64,000 nt of DNA from Ditylenchus dipsaci (Eukaryota; Nematoda; Chromadorea; Rhabditida; Anguinidae): positions 186,001 to 250,000 of the forward strand of contig SADC01001380.1 in NCBI GenBank assembly GCA_004194705.1, written 5' to 3'. The first letter of the stretch is position 1, and the number at the start of each line of letters is the position of its first letter. Shown in pieces: positions 11,946 through 23,274 of the stretch. Made by a program: the position numbers and the translations under genes. The notes beneath the pieces were generated by a model. It did no database searches. It was not told the DNA's origin and saw only the letters and a list, made by a program, of their open reading frames with translations.

Positions 11946-14152
11946 ATGGGAGACTTTGAACCCAAGTTCGAACGTCATCTGGACAGTCGCACGCGAGGAC
12001 CGAGACCGCTTCCTACAGCTGGTGCCATTCCGGTGCGCAATGAAAAGGGAGAAATTTCGATGAAGAAGGTTAAGGTTGTTCGTTACATGGCTGGAAAAGC
12101 GTAAGTTTCCATTTCCTACTCTTTTCAACAGACTTTACTGAAGTTTTTTCAGACCAGAATTTGCCAGAGAAACGGATTCAGAGGAAGATGACCATTCCGA
12201 CAATGAAGACGTCAAGACTGAGAAGATATTTGACAGAGGAGGCCGCGATGACAAGACAGAAGTCAAGGAACAGATCAGAGGGTAGGAGTACAGAACCAAT
12301 CAGTTTCATCTTTTCAAATAGAAGATAACTTTAGTCGACGAATTCGTGAGCCAGAAATCATTCGCAAAACAAAAGATGATGACCACCACTCAGTCAGTTC
12401 TTCATCTGCCTCTGAAGATGAACAGACCATAGAGGAGCGCCGAAAAAGAGCTATGAGAAGACGCATTCTGCAAGAGCAGGAGGAAGCACCCATAGAGCAT
12501 GAGGATGATGAAGATGATGAGGTTTGAGAAATGTTCAGTCTTTTTATTTTTAATAACTAATCATGTCTATATGCAGGAAGAGCTTGAGCGCAGACGCCAA
12601 TTCATCAAGCTTCAAGCCAAGCGCAGGGATGAGCAGGTCTGTCTGATTTATGCATTTGGTTTTTGACCTGACCTAGACTTTCGGTTTAGGAATTGCTAGC
12701 CAGGCAGCAAGACGCAGAAGATGTGAGTGGCGAAAGTGAGGAAGAAGAAAGTTCCGAGGAAGAAGAGTCTGAGTCCGAAGAAGACATTGCCCCTCGTCTA
12801 AAGCCAGTCTTTGTTCGCAAGTGAGTTTGGAGTGGATTCCGTCTGTAAACAATTTTACTGATAATTCAAGGCGCGACCGGATCACGCTGAATGAGGTGGA
12901 AAAGGAGCATGAACGGCTTGAAAATTTGCGGATTGAAGAAGAAAAGCGCAAGGATGAGCGAAAGAAACAATCAGTCGATGTGAATTTATAATATTATTTT
13001 TTTGCAAAAAATAATGTCTGAAATTTTCAGCTCATGCGTGAGACCATTCGGCGGGAGCAGGAGAACGAGAAAATGAAGAGAGGTATTCATAATTGTTTTC
13101 ATTTGTCTAAAATTCACTGATGCAGCATTTTAGAAGAGACGGCAGATCTTGCAGCTGTGGATACAGACGATGAAAGTGAAGAAATTGCTTACGAGCAATG
13201 GAAGGTTCGAGAAATGAAGCGGCTGAAGAGAGATAGAGACGAGAGAGAACGGTAGAGAGAACTCTCTAGATTTTCACTCCTTTATTTAACCACTGACATT
13301 AAGGCTGGCTAAGGAGAAGATGGAAATCGAAAAGATTCACGCCATGACGGAAGAAGAGCGTCAGAGGTATCTTCGATTGAACCCTAAAATAGTCACCAAT
13401 AAGGTTGGTCGATCTATTCTACTTTTCGGCTAAAATAATTAACTTCGACTCCTTTTTAGCAAGACAAGGGTAAATACAAGTTCCTACAGAAGTATTACCA
13501 CAGAGGAGTCTTCTTCTTGGACGAAGAAGATGAAGTGCTTAAACGAAACTTTGCGGAAGCAACTGGCGAGGATCAGTTCGACAAGTCTGTGTTGCCGAAA
13601 GTTATGCAGGTGAGTAATTGCAGGTCGTTCCTAAAATTTCAGCCACTTTTAAACTGCCACAACTTTTTTCTATTCCATATTTTTGACTTCTGTGAACGCA
13701 GAGCTACTCAAAACAGCATAGAATTTTTCTATGTATATACTGTATAGCGTCGAAAATACGATTTTCGCGGTCCATCGTATAGTTTAGGACCTAGTCTGTA
13801 AATTTAGAAATACCTGTGCAGTTTTCAGTCTTTCTGCGCTTACAGAATTCAAAAATATGAACTTGAAAAAAGTGAGGGCGGTTGGAGAGTGGCTAAATAT
13901 GCTGAGGCACCCTATATTATCATGACAAGCTTGATTGCAAATGTAATTCTTGTCTAATTACAGGTTAAAAACTTCGGAAAAGCCTCTCGTTCAAAGTGGA
14001 CTCATCTAACAGAAGAAGATACCACCGATCATCAAGGTGTTTGGGCAGCTCAGACAAATTTGAACGCTAAATTTGTGACCAAACATGCTGCCGGAATGAA
14101 GAATGTCTTTGAACGACCGACTGCTAAAAAGCGCAAAACAAATGATGAGTAG
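11946..14152 (+). CDS. MFAP1: Microfibrillar-associated protein 1 homolog, spliceosomal B-complex protein
   Basis: Despite its name, MFAP1 is a nuclear splicing factor joining the spliceosome at the B stage. Eleven exons: 11946-12100, 12153-12281, 12335-12521, 12577-12636, 12690-12820, 12871-12979, 13031-13082, 13134-13251, 13304-13403, 13460-13609, 13964-14152; about 459 residues with every phase agreeing and no frameshift. The middle is highly charged with Glu/Asp/Ser runs ([20 protein letters not shown]) and coiled-coil-like Arg/Glu stretches. The conserved C-terminal part carries [18 protein letters not shown] and DHQGVWAAQ, which identify the family. It ends in a basic patch after [17 protein letters not shown] acceptor lies 13 nt before the ATG. 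A polyadenylation signal is at 14196-14201, and a large transposon has inserted about 10 nt beyond it. Confidence 0.96.
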
Positions 14153-14195
14153 TTCGAATCCATTACTTTACCAGTTTATTGTGTCCTGCACATGG

Positions 14196-14201
14196 AATAA
14201 A
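14196..14201 (+). terminator. Polyadenylation signal of MFAP1
   Basis: AATAAA lies 44 nt after the MFAP1 stop codon. The cleavage site would fall at or inside the target duplication of the element starting at 14220. Confidence 0.75.
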
Positions 14202-14219
14202 GATCTTTGATAAATTGTT

Positions 14220-16288
14220 GGCTGTACCTCGTTTCGTAACGCGCCATTTCGTAACAGGTTCATTTGGTAAAAAGTTCATTTGGTAACAGGTTCATTTGGT
14301 AACAGGCTCATTTTGGTAACAGGTTCATTTCGTAATGAGCTAATTTCGTAACAAATGGTTTTGTAACGCGAGATTTTGTAACAAATTTTTTCGTAATGCG
14401 AGATTTCGTAACAAACATATTCGTAACAGTGATACTAAGACTTTACCTAATTTGATTTAATCTAATTCACAACTTTTTTCAAACAACAGGGGGACCAAGC
14501 CAGTTTTTTAGTTTTTTTTCGAAAATTTTCAGATTGTGTCCGAACCATCCCAAATTACTTAAGCCATCCGTAATTTACCCCAAACATCCCAATTGCTGAA
14601 ACCACCCCAAATCATCCCAAAGCATCTAAAAGCACCTAACGCTCTCCGAACCCCGTTAAGCACCTAGTGACCAGTACCCGAGACTGATTGCATCCAGAGG
14701 GGTTCGAACCAGCAACCTTGGTGGTGAGTATATGGACCTCTACACCACTCAAACACTCAAAATATAATAAAATCAAAAGTATGCGCCCAGGTGGATTCGA
14801 ACCAGCAAGCTCTACATCACCACTTATAATCGCTCAGAACTCCATCCGAGGGACATCCAGAGGGACGAACCAAACCAAGTGGTCGTCCACTTGGATCAAA
14901 ATTTTTTTCACGTTTTCGGGTTCTAAAACAATTTTTCTGCACTGATTCGAGTATGCTGAAGATGGTTTGACAGTGGTAAAATCACGTTTTACCAAGAAAT
15001 TTTTAAGTTATTGCTAATTGTTGATTTATCAAAATCAATCGTTAGCAATAACTCAAAAATTTCTCGGTAAAACGTGATTTTACCACTGTCAAACCATCTT
15101 CAGGATGCTCGAATTAGTGCAGAAAATTTGTTTTGGAACCCGAAAACGTGAAAAAAGAATTTTTGATTTAAGTGGACGACCACTTGGTTTGGTCACACTG
15201 CATGATGGGGTTGTTAGTAATTCTAAGGGTTGATTTAGGTTGCTGGTTCGAATCCACCTGGGCGCATTCCTTATTTTAATATAATTTCAGATATAAAAGC
15301 AAGCATTTGATTTTTCAGGTCATTTGGGTGAATGTAGCCCTACTCTGGAGTTACCTGGATATCAACCTATCCAGGTGGTAGCCGCCCCAGGTTGGGGTTG
15401 GGTAGGTGAAATCGCACTTTTGGTCTTAACAAGCCCAATTCCTCCCAAATTTTTTAGTTTGGAAAAATGGATTTTTTTTATTTAAATTACCTTTTTTATT
15501 TTTTAGGCCATCCAGGTGGATATCCACCTGACCAGGTGGTACCTTGAAGTTGGAGTGTGTAAAATCGCAATTTTGGACTTAATAAACCCAATTCCTCACA
15601 CAATTTTAAGTTGGAAAAAATGGTTTATTTTTCATTTTTAAAGAAATTTTTATTTTTCAGGTTTGGGTTAGGTTTGGGACTATTAAAGCAGTTTGAGGGT
15701 ATTTGGGTTGGTTTGCGATGGGTTTGGGTGTTTGGACACAAGATAAAAAATTTCAAAAAACCTAAAAAAACTGCCTTGGTCCCCCCTGTTGTTTGAAAAA
15801 AGTTGTAAATTAGACCAAATTGAATTAGGTAGTAGCCTTGAAATCACTGTTACGAAAATGTTTGTTACGAAAAAATTGTTACGAAAAAATTTGTTACGAA
15901 ATCTCGTGTTACGAAAAAAATTGTTACGAAACGAATCTGTTACGAAATCTTGCGTTACGAAAAAATGTTACTAACTGAGCCTGTTACCAAATGAACCTGT
16001 TACCGAATGAACTTGTTAGCAAATGAACCTGTTACGAAATGGCGCGTTACGAAATGAGGTACAGCCATTTGTCCAAAAGGTGGCATGGCATTTCGTCCAA
16101 AATTCAGTTCGTCCAAAGACAATTTGTCCAAAATTCAAATTTGTTACAAAATCTCGCGTTACAAAACCATTTGTTACGAAATTAGCTCATTACGAAATGA
16201 ACCTGTTACCAAATGAACCTGTTACCAAATGAACCTGTTACCAAATGAACCTGTTACGAAATGGCGCGTTACGAAATGAGGTACAGCC
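14220..16288. mobile_element. Tandem-arm foldback element A
   Basis: Terminal inverted repeats start GGCTGTACCTCGTTTCGTAA. Exact 8 bp duplications AAATTGTT lie at 14212-14219 and 16289-16296. Each arm (about 14230-14430 and 15850-16280) is an array of 16 bp units such as GTTCATTTGGTAACAG and variants. The interior holds an inverted pair of tRNA-derived units (14690-14825 against 15225-15270), CCAGGTGGAT-type repeats and GGTCCCCCCTGTTG motifs. The right arm has been interrupted by a fragment with GGCATGGCATTTCGTCC (about 16062-16140), related to the element at 59004-60017. No transposase is seen. Confidence 0.88.
14688..14825 (-). repeat. tRNA-derived units inside element A
   Basis: Two B-box-like motifs on the minus strand (GGTTCGAACCCC and GGTTCGAATCCACC) follow A-box-like GAGTGGTGTAGAG. 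The second recurs in inverted orientation near 15240 (TGCTGGTTCGAATCCACCTG). The same pair arrangement appears near 28200-28720. Confidence 0.5.
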
Positions 16289-16494
16289 AAATTGTTTCCG
16301 TCGATTGCAAGTTTGATCTGATGGTTTCACACCAGGTTACATTTTTTGTGATGTATCAAAAATGTGTGCCTTTTTTTTTCTCTTTAAAAGACCATATTTG
16401 TTGATCACAATGAGAATTTGGACACTTTTTTTCAATTGGTAAACGAAAATTTTATATAAGTGGCCTAGTGGTTCAGTGGGTTCTGGTTAAGCCG

Positions 16495-16915
16495 CTTTCA
16501 CAATGGGTCTGGGACTCAGTGCGCGACCCGGCTTCCTTTTCGCTGTAATTTTTTTCTTGATTGCGAAAAAAAATTCTGTTAGCATCATTTTGTAGCTGAG
16601 ATTCAGGGCTTCAACATGAGCCATTCAAAATTAACATGTAATCGAAAAATTTTAGATAAAAATGCCCAGTCTGACACTGAGTCTGACACTCGGTCTGAGT
16701 GTCCCATTTAGTGTCAGACTCAGTGTCAGACTGGGCATTTTTGTCTAAAATTTTGAAATCACATGTTGATTTTGAATAACTCATTTTGAAGCCCTTAATC
16801 TTAGCTACAAAATGGTACTAACAGAATTTTTTTTCGCGATCAAGAAAAAAATTACAGCGAAAAGGAAGCCGGGTCGCGCACTGAGTCCCAGACCCATTGT
16901 GAAAGCGGCTTTACA
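16495..16915. mobile_element. Foldback element with nested palindromic centre
   Basis: The arm CGCTTTCACAATGGGTCTGG at the left returns as its complement at the right, with CCCGGCTTCCTTTT next to it. The centre is a second palindrome of TCTGACACTGAGTCTGACAC. TTTTGTAGCTGAGATTCAGG occurs in the left arm, a motif shared with foldbacks near 34.6, 54.5, 55.4 and 57.1-57.4 kb. Confidence 0.75.
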
Positions 16916-17171
16916 TATTCCACCATATATATTCCGCCAACATATATTCCGCCACATACATTCTGCCAAAAATTTTCCGCCACATGCATTTTTCAGCAAT
17001 TCGAATTCGCACAACCTAACAAAAGTAGTCAAAAAATATTTCCGTTGAATTTTGAATTTGCAGCAGTGTTTCAAAAGTCATAGGCACATACCGTATTTAC
17101 TGTATTAAGGGCTAAATTATAGAATAAGCACCCCACTCGATTATAGTATAGGGTACCCACTCGATTATAGT

Positions 17172-17310
17172 ACAGTCAAACCTCGATATAACGTACCCCC
17201 TGGGGGCCGGGTAAAGGGGTACGTTATATCGAGGGTATGTCATATTGAGGATACGTTATATCGAGGCAGAAACCAAATAGATGACAGGTGTACGTTATAT
17301 CAAGGGTTCG
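17172..17310. mobile_element. pogo/Tigger-like terminal fragment
   Basis: ACAGTCAAACCTCGATATAA followed by inverted GTACGTTATATCGAGG copies. CAGTCAAACCTC is typical of pogo-group ends. Similar CAGTCAA ends occur near 9340, 23850-23935 (inside the eL33 intron) and 32172. No transposase is present. Confidence 0.5.
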
Positions 17311-17639
17311 TCTTAATTGGTCCTTCCTGTTGTTTGATTGAGTGCTGGGGTATACCAAATTTGAGTGCTGGGGACATACCGAACTTGATTGCAGGGAATA
17401 TACCCATCGGTTAGATATAGGGTAAGTTTTAACGGGGGTCGGTTAAACCAAAGCTAAACTTCCAAAAGCACATTCAATTGCTCTATATCTTCCCAAATAA
17501 TGCACAATAATAATATTTAATTTCCTGTGCTACAGTAGAAACTGGATACAAAAACTGGATACAAAAATTATGTTGCTGTGTCTATTGTAAAATGTGGTAA
17601 ATTAAGTAAAATATTATTTGTGAAATATAGTGGCTACCT

Positions 17640-17765
17640 ATACTATAATCGAGTGGGTACCCTATACTATAATTGAGTGGGTACCCTATACTATAATTGA
17701 GTGGGTACCCTATACTATAATTGAGTGGGTACCCTATACTATAATCGAGTGGGTACCCTTTACTA
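17640..17765 (+). repeat. 24 bp minisatellite
   Basis: Five to six near-identical units of CTATACTATAATTGAGTGGG plus TACC in tandem. It is contained in the element at 17089-18010. Confidence 0.85.
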
Positions 17766-18089
17766 TAATTGCTCCATATTAAGTCCCCATGGGGAGTTAT
17801 TTTTCAACCCTTAAAAAATCGGAAAAAAATATTTCGATTTTTATATTTTTGGGTGCTCAACCAAAATTTAAAAAGTGGAATCAGGTAAACTCGCGGCAAC
17901 TAAGAAAACGCAAAAAACAGATTTGCGAAATGTTCGCTCTAGGCTGAGATATAAGGTCCGTAAGGTGGGGACTTATTAGAGGGTGGGGAGTTAATACAGT
18001 AAATACGGTAGTCATAGACATAGCTATGAGTAGTGAAATAGTGAAAGACAGGGTCATAGGCATAATTTTTGGTTTCGTCAGGCAATTTT

Positions 18090-18480
18090 AGGTAACACAC
18101 ATACCTTGGACACAAATCACTCGAAAGTGACTCTGGATGCATGAAAAAGCATGCATACCAGAGTTACTTATGCGGTAGGCCCCAGTCAACAAAACTATGT
18201 TCAACATCTTCAATTTTTCGGCCGAAAAGGTCTCCCCCCCTTCTCCGGCTTTGGCTTCGAGCCAGAGGCTCAGCCATCCAAAAATTCTGCCTTCAGGCAC
18301 CTCGGAACCCACCCAGCTGGCCCTTCAGAGCCTTTTGAGTACTTATGTATTTGGGTCCTCCACAAGTTGCTGGGTTTGAGGGTGCCTTGAACCCTTATTT
18401 ATTAGTGGCCCTGTTTTGTCCCTTCCCTCCCAATACAGCCCTTGAACCCTATGTAAATGGCTTTTCTGGTCTTTATGGAG
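18090..18480 (+). repeat. Copy of the TGCGGTAGGCCCC interspersed repeat
   Basis: Contains CACTCGAAAGTGACTCTGGA, GCATGCATACCAGAG, TGCGGTAGGCCCCAGT, GGCTCAGCC and the TCCCTTCCCTCCCAATACAG tail, as at 2265-2650. Overlapping ORFs in three frames reflect the repeat, not a gene. Confidence 0.65.
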
Positions 18481-18593
18481 AAATTATTACATAAAAATGG
18501 TTTGTGAGTGCATATAAAAAAGTTGGTTTTGGGGGGGGTGGCGGTACACTGGAATAGCTTTTTGGGGGGGGGGGGGGTACAATGGAATAGCGG

Positions 18594-18843
18594 CATATTT
18601 TCTCTAATTATAGACCCGGGTCTAAAAATTTTCAACCTCCCGAAAATCGAAAATTTCAAGGCCGAACTCGAGATTTTTGGGTGCTCAACCAAAATTTAAA
18701 AGGCGAGATTGGCAGAGCTCGTGGGAGCTTAGAAAACGCAAAGAAAATATTTTCAAAATAATTACTGTGCTCCGAGATACAGACCCTCAGAGTCGAGGGG
18801 GTCTATAATTAGATACGGGTCTATAATTAGAGAAAATACGGTA
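18594..18843. mobile_element. CCGTATTT-type MITE, left end damaged
   Basis: TATTTTCTCTAATTATAGAC at the left pairs with GTCTATAATTAGAGAAAATA then CGGTA at the right. The leftmost TACCG is replaced by GGCA. The interior has GACCCGGGTC and a GCTCAACCAAAATTTAAAA stretch also seen near 17850. Confidence 0.65.
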
Positions 18844-19194
18844 CCTATTCAAGGGACACCTACCCAAGGTTTTTCGCTCCAAATGTAGGAAATCTCAATT
18901 TCGGTACTAAAAAAAGGCGACTCCCTATACAATTTTAAATCAATAAAATTCATGATTTTTTTAAAGGACCATGCTCGTGCAAGGCCCAGCAATTGTTGAA
19001 ATTTGAATTGGCGGGACCCAAAAATATGTTTCGCTTCACGACATTTTATTTCAAAAATATTTTTAGTCGTTCTGATTTTGCTTTTTCTGCTTATGCTTTT
19101 ATGCCGTAATTTTAGATTCACTTATCGCAGAAGCCTCATCTCCTTTTGGAAACTGAACTTTTATGGCCCTTTGACTTTCTAAACAGTTACCCCT

Positions 19195-19624
19195 GGTCAC
19201 ATTCCTTGGTCTTGGTCGATGTCGACTTCGACTTTTTTAACTTTTTTTGTAGCCAGAGATGATTTTTCTAGTATCATTTTTATGTTTTTTGTACCAAACA
19301 ATAGCTCAGGATCTAAGCTTTTTTGTGTACCAAAAATTTTTAACAAATATAAGAAAATAAATGGGATGGTCTAAAAGTTGTAGGTTGGTCGATGTCACGT
19401 TCGAGGTACATCGACCTCGACATCGATGAACCTACAACTTTTGTATTATTACACTCATTTTTGTCGTATAAATTAAAAGCTTCTCGATGTAGAAAAAAGC
19501 TTAGTTCCCAAGCTATTGTTCGGTATTGAAAACATAAAAATGATATTTAAAAAAATCATATCTGACCACGAAAGAAGTTCAAGAAATTCGACTTTGACAT
19601 CGACCAAGACCAAGGAGTGTGACC
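19195..19624. mobile_element. Foldback with GGTCACA ends
   Basis: Ends GGTCACATTCCTTGGTCTTG and the complement of GGTCACACTCCTTGGTCTTG. The inner arms GATGTCGACTTCGAC also pair. No matching target duplication is seen, so the insertion is old or the flanks were changed. Confidence 0.7.
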
Positions 19625-20080
19625 ATAGCCTTATTTTTTATTATTCGTATTTTTTAAGTTTTCTATCAAAATAATCCGCAGGTTCGTGGTCATCCGGCAA
19701 TAAACAATCAAGACAGGCTTTTTACACCCACACGAGCTAAGTCACGAGTCAAAATCCTTTTTTGTCCGAAAATTCGTCATATTCTGTAGTCAAACGGCCA
19801 TGGAGTCAAGCGTTCCGATCCGATTCATTAAGGTGTGTCCATTCCAATTAGTCTGCTGGATGTAAACGAAGTGGTTTTCATAAGCATTTTGAATTATTGA
19901 CAATTAAGACTGGTATGCATGTAGCTGTGGTGGAAGGATCCTGAAAAAATCACAAAATTTAACTGAGCCATACAAGCTGAGAGTAGTTTACATTACCTGG
20001 TACTCCGGATAGACTATCCAGGTGTCTTATGAAATATGAATTTTTTTGTCAAGAGCTTCCGTTCATCTCCTGCATGAACG

Positions 20081-20344
20081 CTATTTTGGTGTAACGAAGA
20101 ATGGGCAAAAACAGTAGACTTGAACTTTTTGATCCCAGATTATAACACTGCAATCCAGTGCAGCTTGAAGCTTACGATAAACGGCGTCATTGAGTATAGC
20201 AGTTTCACGACCTTCTATTGAATTATTGCTTCCTGATTCTTGAAATGACAAACACGAACCTAAAAACATCACACAGAAAAAGACGGCGAGGATAATTAAA
20301 GAAGACTTATTTAATATACAGTATTTACATGCAGCAGACATCAT
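20081..20344 (-). CDS. Hypothetical small protein with signal-peptide-like start
   Basis: I do not recognise this ORF. The 87-residue frame opens with a short polar stretch, then a hydrophobic segment (SSLIILAVFFCVMFLGSCLS) that could be a signal peptide or membrane segment, then a short polar part. It lies wholly inside the inverted-arm element 19022-20480, beginning right at the inner edge of the right arm. A CAG acceptor-like site follows on the same strand near 19940, so the ORF could be a first exon. It could equally be chance, since no homology or codon bias supports it. Confidence 0.25.
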   Translation of the reverse strand: MMSAACKYCILNKSSLIILAVFFCVMFLGSCLSFQESGSNNSIEGRETAILNDAVYRKLQAALDCSVIIWDQKVQVYCFCPFFVTPK

Positions 20345-20924
20345 AAAAGTCCAGTTTCCAAAAGAAGATGAGGCTTCTGCGATAAGTGAATCTAAAATTA
20401 CTGAATAAAAGCAAAAACAGAAAAGGCAAAATCAGAACGACAAAAAATATTTTCGGCGAAATAGAAAATCCTCACGACATTTGGGATCAGACTGTAAAAA
20501 GGGAACTCGCAAAAAACGTTCGAAAGTTGGGTTAAAAAAGTGTCGGACCCTAGGTGGGAACGAACTTGAGGTGGGGATCGTTAATTCGACGTTTGACGTA
20601 TGTTAAAAAGCAAAATTTAAAAGCAATAAAATACTATGCGTCGGGAAAATGTCCAGTTTCCTCACGGCCCCTCAAAAATTGCATTTTTGTGCAATTCAAA
20701 ATAAACAAAACGCCGCGAATTAAAAAAAAACTTTTTGCATTTTTTCAATCTATTCCTGATTTTTCGCTTGAACCGAAGGCTGAAAAAGGGAACTTCAGGA
20801 TTTTAAGTAGCTGTAAGCTTTATATTTCTAACCTACATATACTTTTGCACTTCACGTCAAATAGTTAACAAGAAAACATTTATAAAATAACGAAAATTCG
20901 AAGATGTTTGGTTTTAGTTAAAGG

Positions 20925-21130
20925 AGGGGAACAGTGTTGTGCGTTTGGCTCGTTTGCGAGCCAGTGGCTCGCGTCCCTTTGAGAGGACGCGAGCTGCTCG
21001 TTCGCCAAATAGCTATGTCCGCGAGCCATATTGCTCGCCAAGTTAAAGAACAAAGTGACAAGAGCTTCTTAGCTCGCAAGCCATTTGGCTCGCATCTATA
21101 ATAAGCGTATGGTTCGGCTCGCGGAAAATA
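20925..21130. repeat. Cluster of GCGAGCC / GGCTCGC motifs
   Basis: About ten GAGCC or GGCTC motifs, many as TTGGCTCG, GCGAGCCA and GACGCGAG, sit at irregular spacing in both orientations within 200 bp. They can pair with each other. No gene is seen. Confidence 0.6.
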
Positions 21131-21214
21131 TTGTTTGCTCAAATAAAGCCTAAATCTAGTTTATTTTTCAATTTTTTGACTGATTTTTTCCAAATATTAA
21201 GCTAGTAACACTTT

Positions 21215-22640
21215 ATTTGTCCTATTATTTGTTTTATTTAATTGAAAGAGCCGATAGGAAAGGAAAGTTTAAATCTGTGACAGAAATAAGGAAATCTGTG
21301 ACAGAAAAAAGTCTATCTGTGATAAAAAAAAGTATTGCCCTTTTTTTGGGGCAATACTTTTTTTTGACCCAGACTCACTTTTTTTTGACACAGACTCACT
21401 TTTTTTTGACCCAGACTCACTTTTTTTGACCCAGACTCACTTTTTTTTTGACCGAGACTCACTTTTTTTGACCCAGATTCACTTATTTCTGTCCCAGATT
21501 TTTGTTTTGGCTAATTAGATTAAAAAATTCAATTTTTTTTTTAAAGTTTCAACATCATATTGTAGCCCTGCGACTTTAGTTTCTAACGAGGTATCATTTA
21601 CTGCATCATCTTTGAAAAATATAACGCAAAAAGTAAAAGTATGAACCAAATCAGAGGGTGCAGGACGTTTCGTCGCCAGAATTTTCGTCGCCCACATTTT
21701 TTCGTCGCCACAATTTTCGTCGCCAACAATTTTCGTCGCCACAGTTTTCGTCGCCACACATTTTCGTCGCCCACAATTTTCGTCGCCGGCATATTTTCGT
21801 CGCCCACAATTTTCGTCGCCGGCATATTTTTGTCGCCGGTATATTTTGTCGGCACAGTTCTCTATTGATTTTACGTTTTTAGCGTCGTTACGACCTGTTA
21901 CGACGCTAAAATAGCTAAAACACTAAATAATAATAGAAAACTGTGTAAAAATTGTGGGCGACGAAAATTGTGGCGACGAAAATATGCCGGCGACGAAAAT
22001 ATACCGGCGTCGAAAATTGTTGGCGACGAAAATTGTGGCGACGAAAATTGTGGGCGACGAAAATTCTGGCGACGAAACGGCCTGCACCCAAATCAGAACA
22101 ACAATTTGGTTCATACTTTTACCTTTTTGTGTTGCATTTTCCAGAGATGTTGTTGAAACTTTCAAAAAAAGTTGAAATTTTTTAATCTAATTAGTTAAAC
22201 CGGAAACCTGGGAGAGAAATAAGTGAATTTGGGTAAAAAAAAGTGAATCTGGGTCAAAAAAAGTTTCACCCTTTTTTTGGCGCAAATTTTTGTTTTGAGT
22301 AATTAGATTGAAAATTTTCTTTTTTTTGGAAAGTTTTAACATCATCATGTAGCCCTGCTCTTCTAGTCTCTGATGAGATATCATTTATTGCATCATCTTT
22401 AAAAAATGTGATACAAAAAGGTAAAAGTATGAACCAAATTGTTGTTCTAATTTGGTTCATACTTTTACCTTTTTATATCACATTTTTCAAAGGTGATGCA
22501 ATAAATGATACCTCATCAGTAACTAGAAGAGCAGGCTACATGATGTTAAAACTTTCCAAAAAATTGGTAGTTTTTAATCTAATTACGTAAAACAAACATT
22601 TGCGCCAAAAAAAAGTGTTTTTGCGCCAAAAAAAAAGTAT
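21215..22640. mobile_element. Nested foldback region around element E
   Basis: The outer parts contain a GTCTGTGACAGAAA-type array and a 20 bp array of TTTTTTTGACCCAGACTCAC (21350-21490), with an inverted GTGAATCTGGGTCAAAAAAA counterpart near 22240. The inner host is a family with TGTAGCCCTGC and GTATCATTTATTGCATCATC, seen three times here (21550-21620, 22340-22410, 22490-22550) and again near 32.3 and 63.3 kb. Element E is inserted in its middle. Confidence 0.6.
21656..22089. mobile_element. Tandem-arm foldback element E
   Basis: Ends GGGTGCAGGACGTTTCGTCG and the complement of GGGTGCAGGCCGTTTCGTCG. Exact 8 bp duplications AAATCAGA are at 21648-21655 and 22090-22097. The arms are 15-18 bp arrays of TTTTCGTCGCCCACAA and variants, about 190 bp on the left. 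The central piece has GTCGTTACGACCTGTTACGACG. The ORFs are repeat artefacts. Confidence 0.88.
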
Positions 22641-23270
22641 TGTCCAAAATATTTTTGGCACAGCCTTTCAAAATTTGAATCTTAGTGTATTAGGGATATT
22701 GGCGCAAACAAAAAGTTATTAAAAATAGTCAATTTGAGGCCTTTTTGCTTCATGACTCTGATCTGGTTTTTTCTTCTCGTTTTTGCATGCTTATTGCAAA
22801 AGATTCCTCACGTGAAGGGCTTTCGAATGAGCCATCACTTGCCTATAAAACTCGTAAAATTGCAAAACCACAAGCAATTTCTTTGAAAATTTTCGAAGAA
22901 ATTTCTTCGCCTTATTAATTTGATTGAGATCCCGCCTAGTTTTTCTGTCTAATTTTTCTCAAACAAACCGGAGACTTGATAGAGGAGTAAATTTGCTGCA
23001 TTTTGGTACCAAGGATGTATACAAAAAATACAAATTTAGGGTGTTTTATACAAAAGTTAGACGGAAAACGCAAACACCCCTATTTTTACTCGGAAAAATG
23101 GCAGCTGTTTGCTTCAAATAACCTCTAGTTTGAAAATTCTGGTTTTACAAAAATCGGTCTGGATTTTCGGGTAGAAGAGATTGTAGGCTTTCTTTTGGTG
23201 CATAAAAAAGCCCCAAAAATACAAAATTGGCGTGTCTCATACAAAAATAAATTCAGTGTTTTTTAGAGCT
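22640..23270. other. Intergenic region upstream of H2B
   Basis: AT-rich sequence without recognised genes or clear repeats. It presumably carries the H2B promoter. A splice-acceptor-like TTTTTTAG ends at 23266, 8 nt before the H2B ATG. Confidence 0.4.
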
Positions 23271-23274
23271 GAAG

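Larger units (their letters stand above)
17089..18010. mobile_element. CCGTATTT MITE expanded by internal repeats
   Basis: Left TACCGTATTTACTGTATTAAG and right TTAATACAGTAAATACGGTA ends are inverted and TA-bordered. Inside are a pogo-like fragment (17172-17310) and a 24 bp tandem array (about 17640-17765) with related copies at 17140-17165. Confidence 0.65.
19022..20480. mobile_element. Composite element with about 145 bp inverted arms
   Basis: The arm 19022-19170 (with AAAAATATTTTTAGTCGTTCT and CTTATCGCAGAAGCCTCATC) returns inverted at about 20340-20480. Between the arms sit a further foldback (19195-19624) and a minus-strand ORF with a hydrophobic N-terminal segment (20081-20344). No transposase motif was recognised. 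Confidence 0.7.

Noticed and set aside
17089..18010. CRISPR-like array (24 bp direct repeats)
   Set aside because: The repeats are contiguous without unique spacers and sit in a eukaryotic MITE; it is a minisatellite.
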